Shown one piece after another: positions 10,514 through 17,820 of a stretch of DNA of 64,000 nt. The stretch spans positions 43,543-107,542 of the forward strand of contig NZ_JABUXR010000006.1 of NCBI RefSeq assembly GCF_014838745.1, read 5' to 3'. Each line of letters opens with the position of its first letter. Position 1 is the stretch's first letter. Both the position numbers and the translations under genes were made by a program. Below the pieces are notes generated by a model, which saw only the letters and a program-made list of their open reading frames with translations, was not told the DNA's origin and made no database searches. This DNA is from Limosilactobacillus urinaemulieris. GTDB lineage: Bacteria > Bacillota > Bacilli > Lactobacillales > Lactobacillaceae.

Positions 10514-10576
10514 TTGACTTGGGCATATGTTCCACAGTACACTTAAATTGTTTAAGTTTTAAGGATTTAAACTTAA
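10514..10576 (+). promoter_or_regulatory. Promoter with overlapping inverted repeats
   Basis: TTGACT (10514-10519), 18 bases, TACACT (10538-10543). The -10 box runs into a perfect palindrome CTTAAA-TTG-TTTAAG (10542-10556). This overlaps a second inverted repeat, TTAAGTTT (10552-10559) with AAACTTAA (10569-10576). The position at the transcription start is typical of an operator, but I recognise no regulator. The remainder of 10389-10513 is AT-rich with nothing I can name. Confidence 0.5.
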
Positions 10577-10620
10577 TTATATTTATAATGTTCAATTGTT
10601 AACAAGGAGGAACCATTATA

Positions 10621-11808
10621 ATGCCAAAGTTGTCATCAGACTTAACAGGTACTATTAACCATAAATTAGCTGCAACATCGCCTTCTGGAATCCGGGCATT
10701 TGATCGCTCAGTTTCTAATATTCCCGGAATCATTAAGTTAACTCTTGGTGAACCGGATATGAATACCCCTGAACATGTTAAGCAAGCTGCAATTAAGAGT
10801 ATTCAAGATAATGATTCCCACTATGCACCACAAATGGGGAAGCCAGAATTGCTTGAAGCAATCTCTAAGTATGTTGAACGGACTCGTGGCGTTAAATACG
10901 ATCCTGAAAGTGAAATTGTGGTAACCGTTGGTGCAACAGAAGCATTAGCATCAACTCTTTTTGCTTTATTAAATACTGGTGATAAGGTAATTATCCCAAC
11001 ACCAGTATTTGCACTTTACTTCCCATTAGTAGCAATGACCGGTGCTACCCCAATTCAAGTTGACACTTCAGCAGACGGCTTTGTGCTGACTCCCGAAAGA
11101 CTTGAAGAAGTATTGCAAAAGGAAGGTCATGGTGCGCGGGCAGTTCTTCTAAACTACCCAAGTAACCCTACTGGTCGTGAATATCCTCAGGAAACTTTGG
11201 CGGGGTTAGCTAAGGTAATGACAAAGCATCACTTGTACGCGATTGCGGATGAAATATATAGTGATCTTGTTTACGGGGTTAAACATTATTCGTTAACTTC
11301 AATGATTCCGGAACGAACAATTTTTATTTCAGGGCTATCGAAGTCACATGCAATGACTGGTTATCGTCTAGGATATGTGGCTGGTCCTCAAGAGATTATG
11401 AGCAGTATTGGTAAAATGCACGCCTTCTTGGTAACAACTGTTACTGATAATGTTCAGGCAGCAGCCGTTGAGGCACTTAATAATGGTCAGGAAGATCCAG
11501 TTGAATTCCGTAAGACCTATGAAAAGCGTCGTGACTTTGTGACTGCAGGACTACGTGATCTTGGCTTTGAAATGTCAACGCCAGAAGGAGCATTCTATAT
11601 CTTTGCTAAGATTCCAGAATCATTTGGTAAGGACGATGTTAAGTTTGCTACTGAATTAGCTCATCAAGCAAAGGTCGGCGTTACTCCCGGGAGTGCATTT
11701 GGTGCTGGGGGCGAAGGCTATGTTCGTCTTTCATATGCTTCCTCTGATGAGGATCTTCATGAAGCCCTTAATCGGATTGGTAAGTTTGTAAAAGAATTGA
11801 ATAATTAA
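10621..11808 (+). CDS. PLP-dependent class I/II aminotransferase
   Basis: This is a fold-type I aminotransferase of 395 aa. The PLP lysine is in GLSKSHAMTGYRLGY, and the substrate-binding NYPSNPTG block and the DEIYSDLVY segment are present. The family includes aromatic (AraT) and aspartate-like or PatA enzymes; the sequence alone does not fix the substrate. It is a close paralogue of the enzyme at 61015-62199 (shared IPGIIKLTLGEPD, NDSHYAP, SAFGAGG/SYFGAGG motifs). It stands alone, with its own promoter and AAGGAGG site 10 bases before ATG. Confidence 0.92.
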   Translation: MPKLSSDLTGTINHKLAATSPSGIRAFDRSVSNIPGIIKLTLGEPDMNTPEHVKQAAIKSIQDNDSHYAPQMGKPELLEAISKYVERTRGVKYDPESEIVVTVGATEALASTLFALLNTGDKVIIPTPVFALYFPLVAMTGATPIQVDTSADGFVLTPERLEEVLQKEGHGARAVLLNYPSNPTGREYPQETLAGLAKVMTKHHLYAIADEIYSDLVYGVKHYSLTSMIPERTIFISGLSKSHAMTGYRLGYVAGPQEIMSSIGKMHAFLVTTVTDNVQAAAVEALNNGQEDPVEFRKTYEKRRDFVTAGLRDLGFEMSTPEGAFYIFAKIPESFGKDDVKFATELAHQAKVGVTPGSAFGAGGEGYVRLSYASSDEDLHEALNRIGKFVKELNN

Positions 11809-11828
11809 TAATTAGGTTGAAATTTAAT

Positions 11829-11996
11829 GGGGAGGGGGGAGCGTGATAGAAGTCATTTATGACTTCGCTTTCATGCCCCGCGACCGCAAATAGGGTTCCA
11901 GAGTTCGGCTATACCGGGCACTGGAACCCATTTGCGTACCGCATTGTTCGTGTTTGGGCTTGGTAAAAGTCCTTATGTCACAGTTCCCTCCTCTTT
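11829..11996 (-). ncRNA. ssrS: Rod-shaped structured RNA, candidate 6S RNA
   Basis: The intergenic region folds end to end. A closing stem of about 17 pairs (11832-11848 with 11976-11993, one bulge) encloses an open central region. An apical stem follows: GCAAAT-A-GGGTTCCAG (11886-11901) with CTGGAACCC-ATTTGC (11922-11936). This closing stem / bubble / apical stem plan and the size of about 170 nt match 6S RNA. On the - strand the small perfect hairpin GAAGTCAT/ATGACTTC falls on the 3' side of the bubble, as in known 6S RNAs. A possible - promoter lies at 12009-12037 (TCAACA, 17, TATAGC). Strand and identity are inference. Confidence 0.5.
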
Positions 11997-12051
11997 GGTT
12001 AAACATTTGCTATACTTAATGTATAAAGAAATGTTGAGAGGAAATGGTATA

Positions 12052-12747
12052 GTGGATGCACAAAATTTATCCCAGCGGTTAACAACTGTTGCTAAATTTG
12101 TCCCTCAAGGCGCACGAGTAGCCGATATTGGGTCAGATCATGGCTACTTGCCAGCAGCATTAGCACTGCAAGGTCAGATTGAATACGCAGTTGCTGGTGA
12201 AGTTGTAAGGGGGCCTTATGAAAATGCAGTTAGTGAGATTAAGAAGTTAGATTTAGCAAAGATTATCCAAGCACGACTAGCTGATGGGCTAGCAGCAATT
12301 AAAGATAGTGATCGAATCGATACAATTACAATTGCTGGGATAGGCGGGGCATTAATTACCCAAATTCTTGATGCTCATCCAGAAAAATTAATAGGGGTAA
12401 CTCGATTAATTTTACAGCCGAATGTTGGTGAGGCCCGTTTAAGAGAATGGTTAATGAACCATCAATTTCAAATTATGGCTGAAAGAATGGTTGCTGAAGA
12501 TGGTCATATTTATGAAGTAATTGTTGCTGAGCCGTCAATTGTTCCGTTTCGTTATAGTAAGTATGAGTTAACTTTTGGACCGTTTTTGCTTGAACAGCGT
12601 TCTCCCGTATTTGCCCAAAAGTGGCAAAATGAATTGCAGCGGCAAGAGAATGTTCTCCAGCAAATTAAACGAGCTAGTAAACCACCAGTTGCTAAAATTA
12701 AGCAACAGGAGAAATACATTAGCTTGATAAGGGAGGTCCTCAATTAA
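12052..12747 (+). CDS. trmK: tRNA (adenine-22-N1)-methyltransferase
   Basis: TrmK methylates A22 in bacterial tRNAs using S-adenosylmethionine. The SAM-binding motif VADIGSDHGYLPAAL is near residues 23-37, and the C-terminal third is a Gln/Lys-rich coiled coil, as in the family. I choose GTG 12052 (GAGAGGA 9 bases upstream), giving 231 aa; the upstream open frame from 11932 runs through the structured RNA region and is not family-like. The stop overlaps the nif3-like ATG by one base, the usual trmK-nif3 pairing. Confidence 0.9.
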   Translation: MDAQNLSQRLTTVAKFVPQGARVADIGSDHGYLPAALALQGQIEYAVAGEVVRGPYENAVSEIKKLDLAKIIQARLADGLAAIKDSDRIDTITIAGIGGALITQILDAHPEKLIGVTRLILQPNVGEARLREWLMNHQFQIMAERMVAEDGHIYEVIVAEPSIVPFRYSKYELTFGPFLLEQRSPVFAQKWQNELQRQENVLQQIKRASKPPVAKIKQQEKYISLIREVLN

Positions 12748-13586
12748 TGACGACAGGAAATGAATTAATTCAGCGCTTTGAACAATTTGCGAGTCCGCAA
12801 CTTGCAGAAAGCTGGGACAATCCCGGATTGCAATTAGGGAATCCTGATCGGCCAATTAAACGGTTGATGACGACTCTTGATGTTCGGCCAGAAGTTGTCC
12901 ATGAAGCAATTAAGCAAGATGTTGATTTTATTTTTGCTCACCACCCGGTAATGTTTCATCCAGCAAAAAATCTGGATACCCGAATTCCGCAGAATGAAAT
13001 GTATGCGCAGCTACTTAATCATGGAATTACGGTGTATGCTGCCCATACTAATTTGGATACGGCTAATGGGGGGATGAATGATTGGCTAGCAGCTAGATTA
13101 CGGTTAACTAATCTGGAACCGCTTGTTGAAGCCGGCATTGATCCTGTATCTGATCAACCAGTTGGGATGGGAAGAATTGGAACCTTAAATGGCTTGATGA
13201 CCGCCAAAGAATTTGCCCGATACTGTATGCGAATTTTCAATGTTAATGGGCTACGGTGGGTAGCTGCACCAACAGATCTGGATAAACCGATTCACCGGGT
13301 CGCGGTTCTTGGTGGTGCTGGTCAAGACTTTTGGCAAGTCGCCGTTGATAAGGGGGCGGATGCTTATGTTACTGGTGATGTGACCTACCATTTTGCCCAT
13401 GACATGGTTGCCAATCATCTAATGGTAATCGATCCAGGACACCACATTGAGGCGATCTGTGAACCGCAATTGGCAAAACTTTTTAACCAGTGGAAACAGG
13501 AAAATAATTGGGATTTCACAATTGTACAAAATCAGCTGAATACTGATCCATTTAATTTTATGGTTAATAATGAAGGGAAGAATTAA
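12747..13586 (+). CDS. Nif3-like dinuclear metal-centre protein
   Basis: This is a member of the Nif3/YqfO family of 279 aa, hexameric proteins with a two-metal site formed by conserved histidines, visible in FAHHPVMFHP, YAAHTNLDTA and DPGHHIEAI. The family has been linked to GTP cyclohydrolase I type 2 activity by name, but the function is not firmly established. Its length lacks the inserted PII-like domain of the longer homologues. It is coupled to trmK by a one-base overlap and followed by pepT after 2 bases. Confidence 0.92.
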   Translation: MTTGNELIQRFEQFASPQLAESWDNPGLQLGNPDRPIKRLMTTLDVRPEVVHEAIKQDVDFIFAHHPVMFHPAKNLDTRIPQNEMYAQLLNHGITVYAAHTNLDTANGGMNDWLAARLRLTNLEPLVEAGIDPVSDQPVGMGRIGTLNGLMTAKEFARYCMRIFNVNGLRWVAAPTDLDKPIHRVAVLGGAGQDFWQVAVDKGADAYVTGDVTYHFAHDMVANHLMVIDPGHHIEAICEPQLAKLFNQWKQENNWDFTIVQNQLNTDPFNFMVNNEGKN

Positions 13587-13588
13587 TA

Positions 13589-14822
13589 ATGACAGAAGAA
13601 AAATATGAAGGTTTATTACCACGCTTCTTAAAGTATGTAAAGACAGAAACCCGTTCTAATCCTGATTCAGATACTGTTCCTTCTGACCCTAAGGAAACGG
13701 CATTCTTAAATGAATTAGCAGCAGAATTAAAAGATTTAGGATTAAGTGATGTTCATATTAATCCGCAATGTTCATACGTTTACGCTACGATTCCAAGTAA
13801 CTTAGACCATGATGTTCCAACAATTGGCTATATCTCACATGTTGACACAGCGGATTTTAATGCCCATAATGTTAACCCACAAATTGTTGAAGATTATGAT
13901 GGTCAGAGTGATATTCAACTTGATGAAGATGGTAACTATGTTTTATCAACTGCAGAATTTCCTAATTTGAAGAATTACCAGGGTGATACGTTAATTACTA
14001 CTGACGGTTCAACTTTATTGGGTGCCGATGATAAGTCAGGAGTCGCCGAAATTGTGACAATGGCGGCTTATTACAAGAAGCATCCAGAAGTTAAGCATGG
14101 TGAAATCAAGATTGGCCTTGGCCCTGATGAAGAAATTGGTACGGGTGCTGACCACTTTGACGTTGATGATTTTGGCGCTGACTTTGCTTATACTGTTGAT
14201 GGCGGTCCATTAGGCGAATTAGAGTATGAAACCTTTAACGCTGCCCAAGCGGAAATTGAAATTTCTGGGAAGGATGTTCATACCGGAGTTGCTAAGGGAA
14301 CGATGGTTAATGCCATCCAGGTTGCAATCGATCTCCACAATAGTTTGCCAGCGCATGAACGGGCTGAAAGAACAGAGGGTCGTGAAGGGTTCTTCCACCT
14401 CTATAAATTTGACGGCAGCGTTGATCATGCACGCATGGTTTACCTTATCCGTGATCATGATCGAGAAACTTTTGAAGAACGGAAGCATTTATTAGAACGG
14501 ATCGTTGATGGTTTGAATACTGAGTTAGGCAGTAAGCGAATCAATATGAACTTGTACAATCAGTACTATAACCTCAAGGATGCTTTAAAGGGGAAGATGG
14601 AGTCAGTTGAAATTGCCAAAAAGGCGATGGAAGACTTGGATATTAAGCCAGTAATCTATCCAGTTCGTGGTGGTACTGATGTCTTATAAGGGCTTGCCAA
14701 CACCAAACCTGTTTGCTGGTGGAGAAAATATGCACAGTCGTTTCGAATATGTTTCCCTGCAAACAATGGAAAAGGCACTAGATGTTCTTCTTAAGATTAA
14801 TGAATTAAATAGTTTGAACTAA
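13589..14822 (+). pseudogene. pepT: Peptidase T, frameshifted near the 3' end
   Basis: PepT is a cytosolic zinc aminotripeptidase (M20 family). The open frame gives 366 aa and stops at 14687-14689 right after RGGTD. From 14682 the +1 frame continues with [23 protein letters not shown]... to a stop at 14820-14822, which is the expected PepT end. The expected residues between TD and SYKG (about GSKI) are missing. The lesion is best explained by an 11-base deletion at about 14681. The lost tail contains the metal-binding His in GENMHSRFE, so the truncated product is probably inactive. The metal and catalytic region upstream (ISHVDTAD, GADDKSG, GPDEEIG) is intact. Confidence 0.9.
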
Positions 14823-14929
14823 TGAATATTCGTTGAAAATTAAAATGACGGCTAACACATTAACATAAATAATGGGCTTCAGTAATCGGTAAAACTGAAG
14901 TGTAGACATTTTATTAAATCTTAATTAAT

Positions 14930-14969
14930 GGATTGATTCCGATATTCAACCGGAGTCAATCCTTTTTTA
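14930..14969 (+). terminator. Terminator between pepT and adcA
   Basis: GGATTGATTCCG (14930-14941) pairs with CGGAGTCAATCC (14951-14962) through 12 pairs with one wobble, then T6. The preceding stretch 14823-14929 holds a minor CTTCAGT/ACTGAAG hairpin and nothing else I can identify. Confidence 0.85.
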
Positions 14970-15033
14970 TTAATTATTCAGTTTAACCTTGCATTTAAAC
15001 GAATAGTTCGGTAAGATATCAATTGTTCTTAAT

Positions 15034-15046
15034 AGTAATTATTACT
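15034..15046 (+). promoter_or_regulatory. Zur-like operator before adcA
   Basis: AGTAATTATTACT is a perfect palindrome matching the core GTAATNATTAC of the Gram-positive Zur box. It lies 17 bases before the adcA start, so a bound repressor would block the zinc uptake operon. The match rests on the known B. subtilis consensus and is not tested. Confidence 0.6.
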
Positions 15047-15062
15047 CTTAAAGGGAGAAACA

Positions 15063-15977
15063 ATGAAGAGATATTTTATCGGTGTGGGGTGTCTAGTTAG
15101 TCTATTACTAGTCGTTTTAGTCTTATCTTGTATCCCGTTTAAAACGCACAATGTTGATAAAAAGCCAATCCAAGTAGTTACTAGTCTTAATTTTTATGGG
15201 GAAGCAGCTCAGCAGGTTGCCGGAAAGTACGGTAAGGTAACATCAATCATTGATAATGCCTCTGTTGATCCTCATGACTACCAGCCAGGAACTGCTCAGG
15301 CAAAGCAAGTAGGAACTGCCAATGTGGTGGTCGAGAATGGCTTAGGTTATGATGAGTGGTTGAACAAGATTGTTAAATCTAGTAGTCATCGTCAGGCCCG
15401 AAAAGTGATTAATGTTGGTCAACTAATGGGAAAACATTCAGGTGATAATGAGCATCTATGGTATGAACCAGCAACGATGAAAAGATTAGCCAAACAATTA
15501 GCTAATCAATATAGTAAACTCGATCCAGCTCACCGTGATTACTATCAGAGAAATGCCCAAAAGTATATCGATTCTTTGAAGCCATTAGATCAAGAAATCG
15601 CGAAAATTAAGGCAAACGTTAATCCGGGAAATAATAAGGTTGCGGTTAGTGAGCCGGTCTTTGATTATTCATTAGCTGCGCTTGGTTATCAGATAGTGGA
15701 TCAGCATTTTGAAAAAGCGATTGAAGATGGTAATGATCCATCGCCACACGATATTCAACAATTACAATCTGCAATAAAGAACCATGAGATCGCTTTTTTT
15801 GTTGAGAATTATCAAACTAGTGATCATGTTGTTAATGGATTAGTAAAGTTAGCCCGTGAAAACCATGTTCCGGTGCTTAAGGTAACGGAGACTAAACCAA
15901 ATGGTGCGAAAAATTATCAGGAGTGGATGCTTTCACAGTACCGGAATCTTTCACGAATTCAGCAGGGAGAAAAGTAA
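15063..15977 (+). CDS. adcA: Zinc/metal ABC transporter substrate-binding lipoprotein
   Basis: This cluster A-I metal-binding protein of the ZnuA/AdcA family captures Zn (or Mn) outside the membrane. Residues 1-23 form a signal sequence ending in LVLSC, a plausible lipobox although Leu at -2 is uncommon. Candidate metal ligands are His in DPHDYQPG and NEHLWYEP and His/Asp in SPHDIQQ. No His-rich loop is present. The 304-aa protein is followed by the ATPase and permease in one operon under the Zur-like box, which favours zinc. Confidence 0.88.
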   Translation: MKRYFIGVGCLVSLLLVVLVLSCIPFKTHNVDKKPIQVVTSLNFYGEAAQQVAGKYGKVTSIIDNASVDPHDYQPGTAQAKQVGTANVVVENGLGYDEWLNKIVKSSSHRQARKVINVGQLMGKHSGDNEHLWYEPATMKRLAKQLANQYSKLDPAHRDYYQRNAQKYIDSLKPLDQEIAKIKANVNPGNNKVAVSEPVFDYSLAALGYQIVDQHFEKAIEDGNDPSPHDIQQLQSAIKNHEIAFFVENYQTSDHVVNGLVKLARENHVPVLKVTETKPNGAKNYQEWMLSQYRNLSRIQQGEK

Positions 15978-15979
15978 AA

Positions 15980-16648
15980 ATGTCAATTGTTACAGTTAAT
16001 GATTTAACGGTTGCCTATGGTAATCATCAAGTGATCGATAACTTGAGCTTTAATATTAACCAGGGAGATTTTTTGGTAGTTATCGGGGAAAATGGAGTTG
16101 GTAAAACAACCCTTGTTCGCTCAATGCTAGGCTTTATTAAACCACAAAAAGGTGAAATAATAATTAGTCCGCAAACCAAAATTGGCTATGTTCCGCAATT
16201 CCGTAATATTGATCAGGAATACCCGCTTTCAATTCGTGATTTCATTGCGTTAAACGTTCGCCATAGTTTTCTCCCGTGGTTGAGAATAAGTGAACGCCAA
16301 CGGGTGGACGAAATAATTAGTCAAACTAACTTACAAAAGATTGCTGACCGACCGTTGGGGTTAGCGTCTGGTGGCGAAAAGCAGCGGGCATATTTAGCTC
16401 AAGCGTTGCTGCCCAAACCTGGATTATTAATTCTTGATGAGTCAACAGCTAGTTTGGATAATGAAATGAAGTATGAATTATTGGATCTTGTTACTCGCTT
16501 TCAACAACAGGGGTTGAGCGTAATGTTTGTTACCCACGATTGGGAATTAGCTCAGCACTACGGAACTCGTTTCCTTCAAATGACCGGGGATGGCTATTTG
16601 ACAGGTCCAATTAATGAACTTCCTCACCCGGAAAAGGAGGCTGAGTAA
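15980..16648 (+). CDS. adcC: Zinc ABC transporter ATP-binding protein
   Basis: The 222-aa ATPase of the uptake system has Walker A GENGVGKTT (about 33-41), the signature LASGGEKQR (a variant of LSGGQ) near 128, Walker B LLILDES and the switch His in VTHDWE. ATG 15980 is preceded by AGGGAGA. An in-frame extension upstream at 15923 reads into adcA and is not used. The stop overlaps the permease ATG by one base. Confidence 0.93.
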   Translation: MSIVTVNDLTVAYGNHQVIDNLSFNINQGDFLVVIGENGVGKTTLVRSMLGFIKPQKGEIIISPQTKIGYVPQFRNIDQEYPLSIRDFIALNVRHSFLPWLRISERQRVDEIISQTNLQKIADRPLGLASGGEKQRAYLAQALLPKPGLLILDESTASLDNEMKYELLDLVTRFQQQGLSVMFVTHDWELAQHYGTRFLQMTGDGYLTGPINELPHPEKEAE

Positions 16649-17445
16649 TGTTAACGCTTAGTTTTATGCGCCATGCCTTTGTTGCTAGTACCTTTATTGC
16701 AATAGTTAGTGGTTTTGTCGGTGTTTTTGTTGTTGCCAGGAACCTTTCCTTTTTGACTCATACTTTGTCGGAAATCGGTTTTGCCGGGGGCGCATTTGCT
16801 GTCTTTATTGGCTGGCCGGTCTTAAATGGAATGATCCTTTTCACAATGCTTAGTTCAATTCTGGTTGGTCAAATGAGTATTAAAGAATCGCGCCGTGAAG
16901 CAGTAACGAGTGCGGTTTCCGCTCTTTTTATTGGCTTAGGGATCCTATTCCTTTCTCTAAGCAGTAAAAATGCTAGTTCAGCGACTAATATTCTATTTGG
17001 GAGTGTTGTCGGGATTAATTTGGGTGAAGTCCAGCAATTGATTTGGTTATCAATCGTTGTCCTGATGGTAATCTTTATTACTTATCGACAGTTGAAGTTC
17101 ACCTCGTTTGATGCGATTGGTGCGCGGGTAAGTGGCCTTAATGCTACACTATATTCAGTTATTTTCTTAATCATTTTAGCGTTGAGTGTGAGTGTGGCAG
17201 CGCAGATAGTTGGTTCACTATTGATTTTTATTCTATTAACTCTTCCAGCAGCTAGTGCTAAATATTTCACTCATGGAGTTACTAGAATGATTGGCCTGGC
17301 GATCCTCTTTTCCCTTTTAGGAACTTGGCTGGGATTGTTTCTTGGCTATTTAACCAATTGGCCAGTTAGTTTCTTTATTGCCGTGATTGAAGTTATGATT
17401 TATTGTTGCGCTTTAACTAAGCAAAAACTTAGCGGGGCGGCATAA
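16648..17445 (+). CDS. adcB: Zinc ABC transporter permease
   Basis: This is an ABC-3 family integral membrane permease of 265 aa with about seven to eight hydrophobic helices spread over the whole length. The conserved LSEIGFAGGAFAVFIG block near 35-50 and LLTLPAASAKYF near 197-208 are typical of ZnuB/AdcB. It completes the adcACB operon. A strong bidirectional terminator follows after one base. Confidence 0.93.
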   Translation: MLTLSFMRHAFVASTFIAIVSGFVGVFVVARNLSFLTHTLSEIGFAGGAFAVFIGWPVLNGMILFTMLSSILVGQMSIKESRREAVTSAVSALFIGLGILFLSLSSKNASSATNILFGSVVGINLGEVQQLIWLSIVVLMVIFITYRQLKFTSFDAIGARVSGLNATLYSVIFLIILALSVSVAAQIVGSLLIFILLTLPAASAKYFTHGVTRMIGLAILFSLLGTWLGLFLGYLTNWPVSFFIAVIEVMIYCCALTKQKLSGAA

Positions 17446-17446
17446 T

Positions 17447-17484
17447 AAAAAGAACCAGGGAAGTTAACTTCCCTGGTTCTTTTT
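17447..17484. terminator. Bidirectional terminator between adcB and the small membrane gene
   Basis: AAAAAGAACCAGGG and CCCTGGTTCTTTTT are perfect complements around AAGTTAACTT, itself palindromic. It has A and T tracts on both sides and therefore serves both convergent genes. Confidence 0.93.
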
Positions 17485-17501
17485 ATTAGTTCTTTTAGGA
17501 A

Positions 17502-17699
17502 TTAGTTTTTTGATGGATCAGCTTTTCGTGTGATGAAGTATACACAGTTAGCGGCAACTAAACCGAATACAACGGCCAAAATACCAGTGAGTAGGTAATC
17601 TGGGGTCATTGTTTCTAGTTGACTATCAATGTAAGCTAAGATCTCACCTAAAATGAGAGCAATGACACCAGCACCGATGTTTGCTTCTAATAGTTTCAC
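17502..17699 (-). CDS. Small two-helix membrane protein of unknown function
   Basis: I choose GTG at 17699 (- strand) because AAGGAG lies 9 bases upstream; this gives 65 aa starting (V/M)KLLEANIGAG. An ATG at 17720 would place the binding site inside the gene. Two hydrophobic segments (about 7-24 and 38-57) flank an acidic loop, and the end is charged (TRKADPSKN). It is a lone minus-strand gene between adcB and dnaE. I do not recognise a family with an assigned function. Confidence 0.65.
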   Translation of the reverse strand: MKLLEANIGAGVIALILGEILAYIDSQLETMTPDYLLTGILAVVFGLVAANCVYFITRKADPSKN

Positions 17700-17820
17700 T
17701 CGGAACATCTCCTTGTCCATCTCAATTAAAATAATTTTAACACTTACTAAATAATCTCGCTAGCCTTTCACAGCATAATTTAACGACATTTGTTATAATT
17801 TCTTAAAGAAAGGGGGATGA

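Noticed and set aside
11941-11965. Plus-strand TGTTCGTGTTTGGGC resembling part of E. coli 6S RNA
   Set aside because: It falls on the wrong side of the bubble for that strand; I treat it as chance and favour the minus strand.
11932-12051. An upstream extension of trmK
   Set aside because: It overlaps the structured RNA region, has no ribosome binding site and no family similarity; GTG 12052 has a good site.
14681-14690. Programmed frameshifting in pepT
   Set aside because: There is no slippery heptamer or downstream stimulatory structure, and residues normally present are missing, so deletion is the simpler reading.
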